Part shown: one piece after another, positions 1-8,865 of the stretch
How positions within the stretch are numbered: position 1 is the first letter of the stretch
Layout of the letters: every line of letters starts with the position of its first letter
Origin: Opitutus sp.
Lineage (GTDB): Bacteria; Verrucomicrobiota; Verrucomicrobiia; Opitutales; Opitutaceae
Length of the DNA: 64,000 nt
Assembly (NCBI GenBank): GCA_009695305.1
Contig: SIBG01000007.1
Span: 1 to 64,000, forward strand
Direction of reading: 5' to 3'
Program-made: the position numbers and the translations under genes
The notes under the pieces: generated by a model
Seen by the model: only the letters and a program-made list of their open reading frames with translations
Database searches by the model: none
What the model was told of the DNA's origin: nothing

Positions 1-665
1 AGCTGGGGCTGGTGGTCGTAGATGTTGACGGCTTTGTTTTTCGCGACGGCTTCGGCGGCGCGGGCCTGCGCTTCGCGGTTGCCGCGGCCACCGGTGTCGA
101 TGGCTTTCGGGGTGTAGGCGGTGGCGAGGACGTGGGCTTCGGGCGCGAGATCCATGTCGTAGTAGATCTCGTCGTTCATCTGCCAGTTGGAGGCGTGGCG
201 GGTGATGGGATGCTCGCGGTCGATGAAGTAGAGGTGCATCGGGGCCTCGAGGAACTTGGTCGTGCCCTGGCGCCACGAGCCGCCGATGATGGTTTTATAC
301 CAATCGGTGTCCTTCGCGACGGCGGCGGCGTGGATCACGACGAGGCCGCCGCCGCGGGCAAGGTAGGTATTGAGATTGGCGCGGTCGGGTTCGGCGATGT
401 TGCCGGCTTCTTGGGCGTGGAGGACGAGGACGTCGGTGGCGGCGAGTTGTTCAGCGGTGGGAAACGTGTTGCCGCCGGAGGCGACGGCGCCGCGGGAATT
501 GAGAAGCGGGACCCACTCGGCGAGAAAGCGTGGGTGGTCGTGGGCGCCGGGGCCGTGGGATTTTGGGCCGGAGCGGATGAAGACGCGGAGCGGGGCGTCG
601 GCAGCGGAGAGCGCGGTGGTGAGCGCGACGGCGAGGAGGGTGACGAGGGAGAGGAGGCGTTTCAT
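1..665 (-). CDS. ThuA-like domain protein, secreted, 3' end outside window
   Basis: The reading frame starts at ATG 665 on the minus strand and runs off the left edge without a stop, so only the first 221 residues are visible. The N-terminus 'MKRLLSLVTLLAVALTTALS' is a signal peptide. The mature part has ThuA-type class I glutamine amidotransferase-like fold segments: 'GPKSHGPGAHDH' near residue 35, 'TDVLVLHAQEAG' near 80, 'GGGLVVIHAAA' near 105 and 'DEIYYDMDL' near 170. ThuA proteins are linked to trehalose and other sugar use; in Verrucomicrobiota and Planctomycetota they are often N-terminal modules of larger exported proteins with haem or PQQ domains, so the missing part may hold more. 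It is last in a minus-strand group with the cupin, PHP-like and PEP-hydrolase genes. Confidence 0.8.
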   Translation of the reverse strand, partial: MKRLLSLVTLLAVALTTALSAADAPLRVFIRSGPKSHGPGAHDHPRFLAEWVPLLNSRGAVASGGNTFPTAEQLAATDVLVLHAQEAGNIAEPDRANLNTYLARGGGLVVIHAAAVAKDTDWYKTIIGGSWRQGTTKFLEAPMHLYFIDREHPITRHASNWQMNDEIYYDMDLAPEAHVLATAYTPKAIDTGGRGNREAQARAAEAVAKNKAVNIYDHQPQ

Positions 666-746
666 TTTAGGATGGGGAATCTTGAAAACTGAAAATCGGG
701 CATCTGAAATCTGAAGATTTCGGACTCCGGGAATCGAAAATTGTTA

Positions 747-770
747 GATGACCGATGACCGATGACCGAT
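747..770. repeat. 7-bp tandem repeat, three units plus
   Basis: The unit 'gatgacc' occurs three times in succession, followed by 'gat', in the 126-bp gap between the ThuA-like and cupin genes. The flanking bases also have a phrase-like repetitive look ('ctgaaaatcgggcatctgaa'). No hairpin or promoter is evident. It looks like one of several short-unit intergenic repeats in this window. Confidence 0.6.
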
Positions 771-791
771 TTCAAGATTTCTGTTTTTTGA

Positions 792-1241
792 TCAAAGACG
801 AGTGCGGCAGGGAGTGAGATGGTCGCGGAGGCTGGCCCAGGGTTCTTGGGTGGAGACGTCCTGGGGATCGGCGATGGCGGCGAGGGCGTCGGGAAGTTTC
901 GCGGGGGAGAGCATCGCGAGGAAGACGAGCGGCTCGGCGTGGGGGTTGTAGGTGGCGTGGATGGTGCCGGCCGGAATGTGCGCCATTTCGCCGGCGCTGA
1001 GGATGCGATACTCGTTGCCCACCCATTGTTCGGCGCGGCCGTAGAGCACGTAGATGATTTCTTCGCGGTGCGGGTGATAGTGAAACGGGTGGCAGTGCAG
1101 TGGGTCCATGTTGGCGCGCACGAGGAGGAGTTTCTCGGCGGCGACGAGGTCGGGGCGGCAAAGCCATTCGTTGTTGGTCCACGCGTTGGGTTCGCGGAGG
1201 GCGTCGGCGATTTGGACGAAGCGGCGGTCGGCGGGATTCAT
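792..1241 (-). CDS. Cupin-domain protein (single-domain)
   Basis: The 149-residue protein is one cupin barrel. Cupin motif 1 is seen around residues 52-75 ('HPFHYHPHREEIIYVLYG', with two metal-type histidines and a glutamate), and motif 2 around residues 84-99 ('GEMAHIPAGTIHATYN'). Metal binding is therefore likely. Such small cupins may act as sugar isomerases, ligand sensors or enzymes; nothing here fixes the substrate. There is no signal peptide. It lies 36 bp downstream of the PHP-like gene on the same strand and is probably co-transcribed with the carbohydrate group. Confidence 0.85.
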   Translation of the reverse strand: MNPADRRFVQIADALREPNAWTNNEWLCRPDLVAAEKLLLVRANMDPLHCHPFHYHPHREEIIYVLYGRAEQWVGNEYRILSAGEMAHIPAGTIHATYNPHAEPLVFLAMLSPAKLPDALAAIADPQDVSTQEPWASLRDHLTPCRTRL

Positions 1242-1277
1242 GGAAAGGGGCGAGAGGGGAAGATTTCGGAGGCGGAG

Positions 1278-3452
1278 CTAGTTGAGGTGGACGGGTTGGG
1301 TGAAGGCGCCGTTGGCGGCGATGTCCCAAACTTCAAGGCGGACCCAGCGCCAGTTTTTCGCGGGGAGGGTTTCGTCGAGCAGCTGCGTGCCGTAGGATTT
1401 CGTGGTGCTGAGATCGATGCGCTGACGGTGGATGTGCACGCCGTCGCCGGCGACGATTTCGGCGAAGGCCAACGGGAAGGTCCAATCGAGTTGGGCGCGG
1501 ACGCGGACGGTGGCGGCTGGGTTGCGCGGGGCGGGCAAGGCGGAGCCGGCACCGTTGACGGAAAAATTCGTGAAGAGGATTTCACCGGTGGTGACAAAGA
1601 AGTCGCCGCGGCGGAGGACGTCGAGGACGGGCTGCCAGCCGTCGGTGAAGCGCGGGAGGCGGTCGAGCTTCACGTAGTTGATGTTCATCGCGCCATAGAG
1701 CTCGTAGTCGGGCTCGATCTTGAAGACGTCGACTTCGCCGAGGACTTGTTTGGGCGCGCCCCAGTTGTTCATGTCGTCGAACAGATCGAGCACGCGCCAG
1801 CCGAGGGTGGGGCGGGAGTAGTCGGCGGGCATGGCTTTCCAGGCGGCGCCGAGGAAGTGGGGCGAGTTGAAGAAGGGCTCGTGCCGATACGCGTCGGGAA
1901 AACCGATGGACGATTTGATGCGGGCGTGGGCGGTCCACATGAGGCCGTTTTCGCGCTCCATGAGGGTGAGGATATCGGCGGGGCTACCGACGCGGTAGAT
2001 GGTTTCGCCGGCGGGCGTTTTTTCCTCGAAGGGCTCGTTGGGGCCGCGGTGGAGAATCCAGTTTACGGGGCGCGGAAAGAAACTGATCCAGTGGCCGCCG
2101 AGGTGGACGTTGGGCTCTTCGCCGGGGAGGAGGAGGAAGTCTTCGTCGGAGAGGCGGGCGCATTCGGCGTGCAGCGTGCGGAGCTGGGCGAGGCGCGGTG
2201 CGGCGGCGAGTTTCGGGGTCTGGCCGTTGTGAAATTCGGCGAGGTGGACGATGTCGACGCCGCTGCCGCGGAGGGCGCGGACGAAGCCGGGTGTGCGGAG
2301 GTCGGCGGGAATTTCGGTGGTGTTGTCGGCGGCGGCCTGGGCTTTGAGGAGTGTGAGGGTGTGTTCGACGTGGAAGTGGCTGGTGAAGGTTTTGTAGCCG
2401 GGGAGGGCGACGTAGTGATCGTCGTGCGTGAGGCGTTTGACGGCGGCGAGCGCGGCGGGGGCGGCGTCGCTCACGAGATAGAAAACACCGAGGCGCTGGT
2501 CGGTGCCGGGAGGGGCGTTGACCCACGGAACGAAGCGTTTGTCGCCGTCGGGCGGCTGGCGAACGCCGAAACCGTCACCGGGGGCGAGTTGATCTCGGCC
2601 GGCCCACGTGAAACCGAAGTTATCGGCGAAATCGAGGGGGTAGAGAAAACGGTGCGGCGCGGGAAACGCAGCGATGGCACCGGTGGCGGTTTCGGCGATG
2701 ACCACGCGGTGTTTGACGGGGAGGGGCGTGGGCAAGGAGGTTGCGGAGGCAGAGGCGGAGCCGGCCGGTGCGGGTGTGGGCGCGGGCGCGGGCGCGGGCG
2801 CGAGGTCGGCGTGCGTGAGCGCCCCGGTTTTGGGGTCGACCCACGTGTAGCGCGTGATTTGGCCGGGGGCGGAGACGAGGCCGGTGTCGTAGAGGAGGGC
2901 GCGGCTGTTTTCCGCGGTGTGCAGGACGGTCTCGGCCTGGAAGAATGCGCTGCCGGAGTAGAACGTGAAGACGAGTTGACCGGAGAAGGCGCCTGCGCGC
3001 ACGCCGGTGAGGGTGAGTTGCGCGCGCGTTGTGGTGGAGGTCGCGGTCGCGGCGGTGAGCGCGCGCTTCACGGGGAAACGTTGCGAGGGGCGCGTGTTGA
3101 CCTTGTCGAAGAAAACCATCCAGCCGTTGCGCGCGAGGTCGCGTTGGCCGACGGTGATCGTGGTGGTGGGCTCGAGGTCGTGGCCGACGAGTCGGGGCGA
3201 GGCGTCGCGGCGGGCGCGGGTGGCCAGGGACGCGATGAGCGGATGCTCGGGCGCGAGATCAAAGGTCGCGATGGCGGTGGAGGCGGAGGCGCCGACGGGC
3301 CACTCGATCGTGACGGTGGAGCCGGCGGTCGTGACGCGGATTTCGCTCAAAGGCGCGAGCGCACCCACATCGACGACCGGCGCGGAGGCGGCGGCGAGGA
3401 CGCGGGCGAGCGCGAGTGTCGCAAGGGCGGAAATCAGCGCGAGGTGGCGCAT
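1278..3452 (-). CDS. Secreted PHP-like (putative metal-dependent hydrolase) protein
   Basis: The 724-residue protein starts with a signal peptide ('MRHLALISALATLALARVLA'). Residues of roughly 25-330 look like a beta-rich all-secreted region with a proline/alanine linker near 215-230. The second half carries a PHP-like layout: a histidine pair in 'FTSHFHVEHTL', then 'GVDIVHLAEFHN', then 'LLPGEEPNVHLGGHWISFFP', and later 'LMWTAHARIK'. These resemble the spaced His/Glu metal ligands of PHP phosphoesterases, but the first motif departs from the usual HxH...DG. Function is unknown. It sits between a PEP-hydrolase-family gene and a cupin gene on the same strand, 44 and 36 bp away, suggesting a shared operon for processing an extracellular substrate. 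Confidence 0.65.
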   Translation of the reverse strand: MRHLALISALATLALARVLAAASAPVVDVGALAPLSEIRVTTAGSTVTIEWPVGASASTAIATFDLAPEHPLIASLATRARRDASPRLVGHDLEPTTTITVGQRDLARNGWMVFFDKVNTRPSQRFPVKRALTAATATSTTTRAQLTLTGVRAGAFSGQLVFTFYSGSAFFQAETVLHTAENSRALLYDTGLVSAPGQITRYTWVDPKTGALTHADLAPAPAPAPTPAPAGSASASATSLPTPLPVKHRVVIAETATGAIAAFPAPHRFLYPLDFADNFGFTWAGRDQLAPGDGFGVRQPPDGDKRFVPWVNAPPGTDQRLGVFYLVSDAAPAALAAVKRLTHDDHYVALPGYKTFTSHFHVEHTLTLLKAQAAADNTTEIPADLRTPGFVRALRGSGVDIVHLAEFHNGQTPKLAAAPRLAQLRTLHAECARLSDEDFLLLPGEEPNVHLGGHWISFFPRPVNWILHRGPNEPFEEKTPAGETIYRVGSPADILTLMERENGLMWTAHARIKSSIGFPDAYRHEPFFNSPHFLGAAWKAMPADYSRPTLGWRVLDLFDDMNNWGAPKQVLGEVDVFKIEPDYELYGAMNINYVKLDRLPRFTDGWQPVLDVLRRGDFFVTTGEILFTNFSVNGAGSALPAPRNPAATVRVRAQLDWTFPLAFAEIVAGDGVHIHRQRIDLSTTKSYGTQLLDETLPAKNWRWVRLEVWDIAANGAFTQPVHLN

Positions 3453-3475
3453 CGGGTGGAGCGGGGGAACGGAAA

Positions 3476-3500
3476 GGGCGGGTCAAAGACCCGGCCCTAC
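3476..3500. repeat. GTAGGGC-type hairpin repeat arm (minus orientation)
   Basis: On the minus strand this reads gtagggc, cgggtctttgacccg, ccc: a short inverted repeat opening with GTAGGGC. The TAG of the repeat is the stop codon of the upstream PEP-hydrolase-family gene. Similar arms occur near 51.1, 57.2 and 60.2 kb. It may act as a terminator-like or mRNA 3'-end hairpin between the two genes. Confidence 0.6.
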
Positions 3501-4369
3501 TTTGCGGCGGGTTTGCGTTTCAGGGATTTGAATTTGCGGGTGAGGTTCGTGAGGGATTCTTCGACGCCCATGCGTTCGAGGCTGCTGGCGCCGACGAAGC
3601 CGTCGCAGGTGGTGGCGGAGATGACGCGGTGGGCGTCTTCCGGGGTGTTGATCGGACCGCCGTGACACAGGAAGAAGATGTCTTTCCGGATGGTGGAGGC
3701 GGCATCGATGATGTCCTGCGTAGTCTTGATGGTGTGGTCCCAACTGACGACGGCATTCTTGACGCCGATGCTGCCGCCGACGGTCGTGCCAACGTGGGCG
3801 ATGATGGCGTCGGCGCCGGCTTTGGCCATCTCGATGGCTTCCTCGGGACAGCCGACATAAACAACCGAGAACAAATCCATGCGACGCGCGAGGGCGACCA
3901 TCTCGTATTCTTTTTTCACGCTCATGCCGGTTTCCTCGAGGACGCCGCGGAAATGGCCGTCGACGATGGTGTGCGTGGGAAAATTGTTCACGCCCGAGAA
4001 ACCCATTTCTTTGACCTGACCGAGCCAGTGCCACATGCGGCGGCGCGGATCGGTGGCGTGGACGCCGCAGATGACGGGACATTCCTCGACGACGGGGAGC
4101 ACCTCGTATTCGCCGATCTCCATGGCGATGGCGTTGGCGTCGCCGTAGGCCATCATGCCGGCGGTGGAGCCATGGCCCATCATGCGAAAGCGGCCGCTGT
4201 TGTAGATAATGATGAGATCGGCCCCACCCTTCTCGATGAACTTCGCGCTGATGCCGGTGCCGGCGCCAGCAGCGATGATGGCGTCGCCTTTCGCGAGCGT
4301 GGCGTCGAGGCGGGCGCGCACTTCTTCGCGCGTGTAGGGGTTTCCTTTTCCGGTCCAAGGGTTGGGCAT
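3497..4369 (-). CDS. PEP-hydrolase-family TIM-barrel protein
   Basis: The 290-residue protein matches the phosphoenolpyruvate hydrolase / TIM-barrel 'signal transduction' family. Landmarks are 'NPYTREEVRARLDATLAKG' at the start, 'GADLIIIYNSGRFRMMGHGS' near 45, 'VICGVHATDPRR' near 90, 'GFSGVNNFPT' near 113, 'GADAIIAHVGTTVGGS' near 183 and 'FFLCHGGPINTPEDA' near 228. Members occur beside sugar and aromatic catabolism genes; the exact reaction is not settled. I chose ATG 4369 (MPNPW) because conservation begins there and upstream codons are low-complexity repeat. The stop TAG is provided by a hairpin repeat. A scrambled copy of this gene lies at 9196-9320. Confidence 0.8.
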   Translation of the reverse strand: MPNPWTGKGNPYTREEVRARLDATLAKGDAIIAAGAGTGISAKFIEKGGADLIIIYNSGRFRMMGHGSTAGMMAYGDANAIAMEIGEYEVLPVVEECPVICGVHATDPRRRMWHWLGQVKEMGFSGVNNFPTHTIVDGHFRGVLEETGMSVKKEYEMVALARRMDLFSVVYVGCPEEAIEMAKAGADAIIAHVGTTVGGSIGVKNAVVSWDHTIKTTQDIIDAASTIRKDIFFLCHGGPINTPEDAHRVISATTCDGFVGASSLERMGVEESLTNLTRKFKSLKRKPAAK

Positions 4370-4380
4370 GGGGAGGGTGT

Positions 4381-4494
4381 TGAGCGTTGAGGGCTGAGAG
4401 TTGAGAGACGGAGAGGGAGGGAAGGACCAAGGTTCAAGGTCCAAGGACCAAGCGTTGGAGCGGGATTAGGGAATGACTAATGTCTAATGACTAA
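4381..4494. repeat. Short-unit phrase-like intergenic repeats
   Basis: Upstream of the PEP-hydrolase-family gene are runs of near-repeated words: 'gttgagggctgagagttgag' (4380-4400), 'ccaaggttcaaggtccaagg' (4427-4450) and 'aatgactaatgtctaatgac' (4472-4492). They are not coding and do not form a clear strong hairpin. Similar word-like repeats occur in other gaps of this window. Confidence 0.55.
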
Positions 4495-4534
4495 GGGGCG
4501 GATGAGGCGGCGGGAAGGGTGGAGTTCACACATT

Positions 4535-4561
4535 GAGGTGACGATTTTCCACCTCGTTTTT
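4535..4561 (+). promoter_or_regulatory. Hairpin with T-run in the araC-type gene leader
   Basis: GAGGTG (4535-4540) and CACCTC (4550-4555) form a six-base stem with a nine-base loop, followed by GTTTTT. It is terminator-like in the plus direction but lies between divergent genes, 41 bp before the GTG start of the AraC-type regulator, so it may be an attenuator or operator rather than a gene terminator. Short stem; weak call. Confidence 0.3.
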
Positions 4562-4602
4562 CTCGTGCGTCGGGCCCGGACCCGGGTCTTCAATGGGCGG
4601 CC

Positions 4603-5454
4603 GTGGCCACCCGCGCGTCTCAACACCCCTTTAAGGAAACGACCATCGACGGACCGCGCACGCGGCGATGGTCACTTGACACGAAGCAATGCCCGGAGCT
4701 GGCGGTGCATCACATCTCCTGGCTCGGCATCGACACGGTGCATGCACCCTACCGCCGGGTGCGGCTCGCACCTTCCGGCAGTTTTTTTCTGGCGTGCCAG
4801 GAGGGCGAGGGGCGAATGCTCCTGGAAGGCCGCTGGGAACGCGTGACGGCTGGTTCGCTTTGCCTCGCGCCGCCACGCGTGCTCAACGCCTTTCACGCGG
4901 TGCCAGGGAAGAGCTGGACCTTTGGCTGGGTGCGCTACGAGGAGGCGGCGTGGGCGCGCCCCCTCGTCGGCGCCAATTCCCCGCTGCGGCTCAGGCAGGG
5001 CACGGAGGAGCTGGGGCGCGCGCTGGCGGGTTTGCGCGCGGAGTGGCTGGGCGAGCGCGACGCCGCGATGGTGCGGCATTGGGTGAGCCTGGTGCAGGGG
5101 TTCACGCACCGGTTCGCGCGACCCTGGCGCACGGGCGCGCGGGTGGCCAAACTGTGGGAGACCGTCGCGCGCGATCTCACGAAGGATTGGAAGCTCAGCA
5201 CGCTCGCCGCGGAGTGTTCGCTCAGCACCGAACACCTGCGCCGACTTTGCCGCCGCGAGCTGGGCCGCACGCCGATCGAGCACGTGACCTACATGCGAAT
5301 CCAGCGCGCGCAGGAACTGCTCGAGCGCACGGGCGAAAAACTCGAAGCCCTCGCGCCGCGCGTCGGCTACCGCAGCGCCGTGGTGTTTTCGCGAGCGTTT
5401 GTGCGTTGTGTGGGAATGACCCCGTCGCAATACCGCGAGCATCACGGGGCCTGA
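4603..5454 (+). CDS. AraC-family transcriptional regulator
   Basis: The 283-residue protein has an N-terminal sensing region (about 30-130, cupin-like, with 'GRWERVTAGSLCLAPPRVLN') and a C-terminal AraC DNA-binding domain with two helix-turn-helix units. The first is 'LSTLAAECSLSTEHLRRLCR' near 200 and the second is 'LEALAPRVGYRSAVVFSRAF' near 250, closing with the family signature 'GMTPSQYREH'. The GTG at 4603 is the longest reasonable start; no Shine-Dalgarno site marks it, so the true start may be further in. It is divergent from the PEP-hydrolase group and 164 bp upstream of the TonB-dependent receptor, so it probably controls sugar-responsive expression of one or both. Confidence 0.85.
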   Translation: MATRASQHPFKETTIDGPRTRRWSLDTKQCPELAVHHISWLGIDTVHAPYRRVRLAPSGSFFLACQEGEGRMLLEGRWERVTAGSLCLAPPRVLNAFHAVPGKSWTFGWVRYEEAAWARPLVGANSPLRLRQGTEELGRALAGLRAEWLGERDAAMVRHWVSLVQGFTHRFARPWRTGARVAKLWETVARDLTKDWKLSTLAAECSLSTEHLRRLCRRELGRTPIEHVTYMRIQRAQELLERTGEKLEALAPRVGYRSAVVFSRAFVRCVGMTPSQYREHHGA

Positions 5455-5494
5455 GGGGCGCGCGCCGGGCCCGCCGCGAGGCCGCGGTTTGGAT

Positions 5495-5509
5495 ATTCGT
5501 CGGACGAAT
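5495..5509. promoter_or_regulatory. Perfect 7-1-7 palindrome upstream of TonB receptor
   Basis: ATTCGTC-G-GACGAAT is a perfect inverted repeat 110 bp before the receptor start and 40 bp after the AraC-type gene stop. It is a plausible operator for a dimeric regulator. AraC proteins usually bind direct repeats, so the link to the neighbouring regulator is only a guess. Confidence 0.35.
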
Positions 5510-5618
5510 GTGTGAGCCACGGCCTTGCGCCTGCAGGTTTTCGGCGTTGGCTGTCCGCCGATCCCAAACGCCGCTGCCGACCCGCGAGCGTGTTTCCCCC
5601 ACAGAACCCGAACCCACC

Positions 5619-8600
5619 ATGAACCTGCACGCCTGCCGTTTCACTCTCGCCGCCTTCGCCGCGGCCGTTTGCTTTTCACCCCGCGCGCTGCGGGCGCAAG
5701 CCGCTCCGGCGCCTTCGCCCAATCGCACCTCGCCGGCGGCCGCGGCTGACACCGCGACGAGCGGCCAAGTGGTCGAGCTGTCGCCCTTCGTGATCGCGGC
5801 CGGCGACGAGGCCGGATGGGTCGCCACGCAGACGCTCGGCGGCTCGCGCATGAAGACCGACTTCAAAGACCTCGCGCAACCGATGGAAGTCCTGACGATG
5901 GATTTCATGCGCGACCTCGGCGTGAACAGCTTCGAGCAGGCGCTCATCTACTCGACCAACATCGAAGGCCCCGCCGAGATCGTCGACGGCGACGGGACAG
6001 GCTTCGGTGTTTTTCAGCCTCGCAACAACACGCGCGTCCGCGGGCTCACCGGCGCCACGCTCTCGCGTAACTTCTTTGAGGCCGGGATGCCGACCGACAA
6101 CTATAACCTCGATCGCGTCACGATCGCGCGCGGCCCCAACGCCATCCTCTTCGGCCTCGGTTCGCCCTCGGGCATCGTCGACGTCTCGCTCCAGCGCGCG
6201 AGCCTCCGCCGCCGCTCGGCCGCGACGGAGCTGCAATACAACTCCGAGGATTCCCGCCGCGCCTCGCTCAATTTCAACCAACCGCTCCTGAAGGAAAAGC
6301 TCGGCGTGCGTGTCGCCTGGATGTCCGAGGAGAGCGTCACGAGCATCAAGCCCAACCTCGACCGCCAGGACCGCTACTACGGCGCGATCACCGCGCAGCC
6401 GTTCAAGCACACGACGATTTCAGTGCATGGCGAGAAGGTGGAGCGCTTTAGCAACCGCGCCCCACGCATCACGCCGGTCGACGCGATCTCGCTCTGGGAA
6501 AACGCCTCGCGCGTCGCCGGCAGCCTCTATGCGGCAGACAAGCCGCTCTTCGACAACCGCGTCACCGGTTCCTCCAATCCCGGCAATCTCACCGTGGGCG
6601 GTCTCGGCAACCACCCGGTCTTCGCGCGACAAGGCAACCCCGCCGTCTGGCTCTACGGCGCCGGCGCGCTCAACGGCGATTTCCGCGGCTGGAACAACGC
6701 CGTCGAGTCCCGCGAGCCGCAGAACATCCCCGGCACGCTCAACCCCTACAACTCGCTCGATCGCCAGTCATTCACGTTGGCGGACGAGCACGTGACGCCA
6801 TTTCGCACCAATCTCTATGGCATGAGCCGCGGCCAGCAGCTGAACTCGGATCTGTTCAACGTCTTCATCGAGCAGCGCCTCGCGCGCGATCTGCATCTCG
6901 AGCTCGCCTACAACAACGAGGACCTTGACGAGCGCACCGCCGATTCCGGCTTCGGGCCCAATACCCTCAAGGTCGACGCCAACCGCTGGATGCCTGACGG
7001 CGTCACGACCAATCCCAACGCCGGCCGCTATTACATCCAGAGCCGCGCGACCGGCAGCGAGATTTGGGAAAACCGCAAAGACTGGCGCGCCACGCTCTCC
7101 TACGAGTTCGACTTCGGTCGTCAGTTCGCCTCCAACCGCGTTCTAAAGTGGTTCGGCCGCAACCGTGTCGCCGTTCTTGCCTCCGGCGCCGAATCCTCCA
7201 GCCGCCGCCAACAGCTCCAACGCGGCATCCTCGAGCAGACGCCCACCGTCACCGGCGTCACCTATCCCACCGGTTCCTTCGGCAGCCCGACCGGCACCGG
7301 CACGCAGCTTTGGGCCAGCAACGGCGCGCGCGATTTCCACACGCGCTTCTATCTTAACGGGCCCCAGGGAAACTCCGCCTTCCAGCCCTTTGACGGCCTC
7401 TACAACACGTGGAAATTCACCGACAGCGCGGGTCGCCCGATGGGCGCCTATCTCTTCGATTCGCCCTACGTGAACAGCCAAGGCTGGAAACTTCTCCGCA
7501 CCGGCTCGGGTCCCGAGGGCACCCTCACGGAGAACGCGACCCAGATGTTCGCGTGGCAAGACTACCTGCTGAAAGACCGTCTCGTGCTCCTCTTCGGCTA
7601 CCGCAAGGACACCGCGAAGAGCGCCACCATCGATCCGAAATATCAGGTGCGCGACTGGAGCGGTCTTTATCCCACTGTCGCGGTGGCGGAATTCGGCGCG
7701 TATGGCGCGAGCCAGTCCGGCATCACGCGCACGTATGGCGCGGTCTTTCACGTCACCAAGTGGGCGTCCGTCACCTACAACAAATCCGACACCTTCCAGC
7801 CCAACATCGGCCGCTTCGATCCCTTCGGCAACGAATACCCCGGTGCCGTCGGCGTGGGCGACGACGTCGGCGTCTCCCTCGGGCTTTTCGACAACAAGCT
7901 CGTCGTGCGCGCCAGCCGTTTCTCGAATACCGCCGGTCCCACGCGCGCCGGCAACACCGGCTTCAACGATCCCTTCCGCGACCAAGTCTACAACATCGAC
8001 AACAACATGAAGAACTTCGATCCCGCGCTCCCGCAGATCAACGCGGGCCGCGGCGGGTATCGCGAGAAGGGCCGCGCCAATTACTGGGTGATGTTCGACG
8101 CCGAGGCCAAGGGCTACGAGCTCGATGTGAGCTGGCTGCCCAACCGCAACTGGAGCTTCAAGGCCAACGCCGCCAAGCAGGACTCGGCCGAGTCCAACAT
8201 CGGCACCGTGTGGTTCGATTGGATGGCGCAGCGTCTCCCGGTGTGGAAGGCCTTCAACGTCCCGGAAGGCGGCAAGACCAACCCGCGCGACGTCGATGGC
8301 AACGGCACGATCGGCACGTGGACTTGGAGCACCGCGCCCTACGATGGGAACGCCGCGAGCAAGAGCTTCGAGCGCTATTTCAACGAGGACGTCGCGTCGT
8401 CCGTCGCCTTCATGAAAGCGGTTGACGGCCGCGGCCGCTCGCAGGGCCGCAACCTGCGCTGGAATTTCATCTCCGCTTACAACGTTACCGAGGGCAAACT
8501 CCGCGGCCTGAGCAGCAACCTCGCCTTCCGTTTCCGCTCTGCGCCCAACCTCGGCTATGGCCTCAAGACGCTGCCCGACGGCACCGTGACCTTCGATCTT

Positions 8601-8828
8601 GCGAAGGCGCTCGAGGGCAAGACCGAGTTCTACACCGACCTCGGCCTCTCCTATCGCGGCAAGACCAAGTTCCTCGGCAACGCCGGCTACCGCGTGCAGC
8701 TCAACGTTCGCAACCTCCTCGATCAGCACGACCTCGTGCCCAACCGCGTCCTCTCCACCGGCCAATACGTCGCGTGGGCCCGCGTCGAGCCGCGACTGTT
8801 TGTGTTCACCGTGGGCTTCGACCTCTAA
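5619..8828 (+). CDS. TonB-dependent outer-membrane receptor
   Basis: The 1069-residue protein has a signal peptide ending near 'SPRALRAQA', then an N-terminal stretch 'GQVVELSPFVIAAGDEAG', typical of Verrucomicrobial receptors. A plug domain follows ('DLAQPMEVLTMDFMRDLG', 'NNTRVRGLTGATLSRNFFEA', 'VTIARGPNAILFGLGSPSGI'). The rest is a long beta-barrel ending in an aromatic-rich strand and 'FVFTVGFDL', the usual C-terminal outer-membrane signature. It should import a large or scarce ligand using TonB energy. Neighbours (AraC regulator upstream, sulfatase remnant downstream, isomerases and oxidoreductases nearby) suggest a sugar or sulfated glycan rather than iron, but this is inference. The ATG at 5619 follows a C-rich leader without a Shine-Dalgarno site. 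Confidence 0.9.
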   Translation: MNLHACRFTLAAFAAAVCFSPRALRAQAAPAPSPNRTSPAAAADTATSGQVVELSPFVIAAGDEAGWVATQTLGGSRMKTDFKDLAQPMEVLTMDFMRDLGVNSFEQALIYSTNIEGPAEIVDGDGTGFGVFQPRNNTRVRGLTGATLSRNFFEAGMPTDNYNLDRVTIARGPNAILFGLGSPSGIVDVSLQRASLRRRSAATELQYNSEDSRRASLNFNQPLLKEKLGVRVAWMSEESVTSIKPNLDRQDRYYGAITAQPFKHTTISVHGEKVERFSNRAPRITPVDAISLWENASRVAGSLYAADKPLFDNRVTGSSNPGNLTVGGLGNHPVFARQGNPAVWLYGAGALNGDFRGWNNAVESREPQNIPGTLNPYNSLDRQSFTLADEHVTPFRTNLYGMSRGQQLNSDLFNVFIEQRLARDLHLELAYNNEDLDERTADSGFGPNTLKVDANRWMPDGVTTNPNAGRYYIQSRATGSEIWENRKDWRATLSYEFDFGRQFASNRVLKWFGRNRVAVLASGAESSSRRQQLQRGILEQTPTVTGVTYPTGSFGSPTGTGTQLWASNGARDFHTRFYLNGPQGNSAFQPFDGLYNTWKFTDSAGRPMGAYLFDSPYVNSQGWKLLRTGSGPEGTLTENATQMFAWQDYLLKDRLVLLFGYRKDTAKSATIDPKYQVRDWSGLYPTVAVAEFGAYGASQSGITRTYGAVFHVTKWASVTYNKSDTFQPNIGRFDPFGNEYPGAVGVGDDVGVSLGLFDNKLVVRASRFSNTAGPTRAGNTGFNDPFRDQVYNIDNNMKNFDPALPQINAGRGGYREKGRANYWVMFDAEAKGYELDVSWLPNRNWSFKANAAKQDSAESNIGTVWFDWMAQRLPVWKAFNVPEGGKTNPRDVDGNGTIGTWTWSTAPYDGNAASKSFERYFNEDVASSVAFMKAVDGRGRSQGRNLRWNFISAYNVTEGKLRGLSSNLAFRFRSAPNLGYGLKTLPDGTVTFDLAKALEGKTEFYTDLGLSYRGKTKFLGNAGYRVQLNVRNLLDQHDLVPNRVLSTGQYVAWARVEPRLFVFTVGFDL

Positions 8829-8865
8829 TCTTGTTTCCCAACTGGCCAGGGCCGATGCTCGAGCG

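Noticed and set aside
747-770. Possible CRISPR-like array
   Set aside because: The unit is 7 bp with no spacers; it is a simple tandem repeat.
819-3665. Very long plus-strand open frame (948 codons) across the cupin and PHP-like genes
   Set aside because: It is antisense to genes with clear motifs, is rich in Gly/Val/Glu/Arg as expected of the complement of GC-rich coding, and matches no family.
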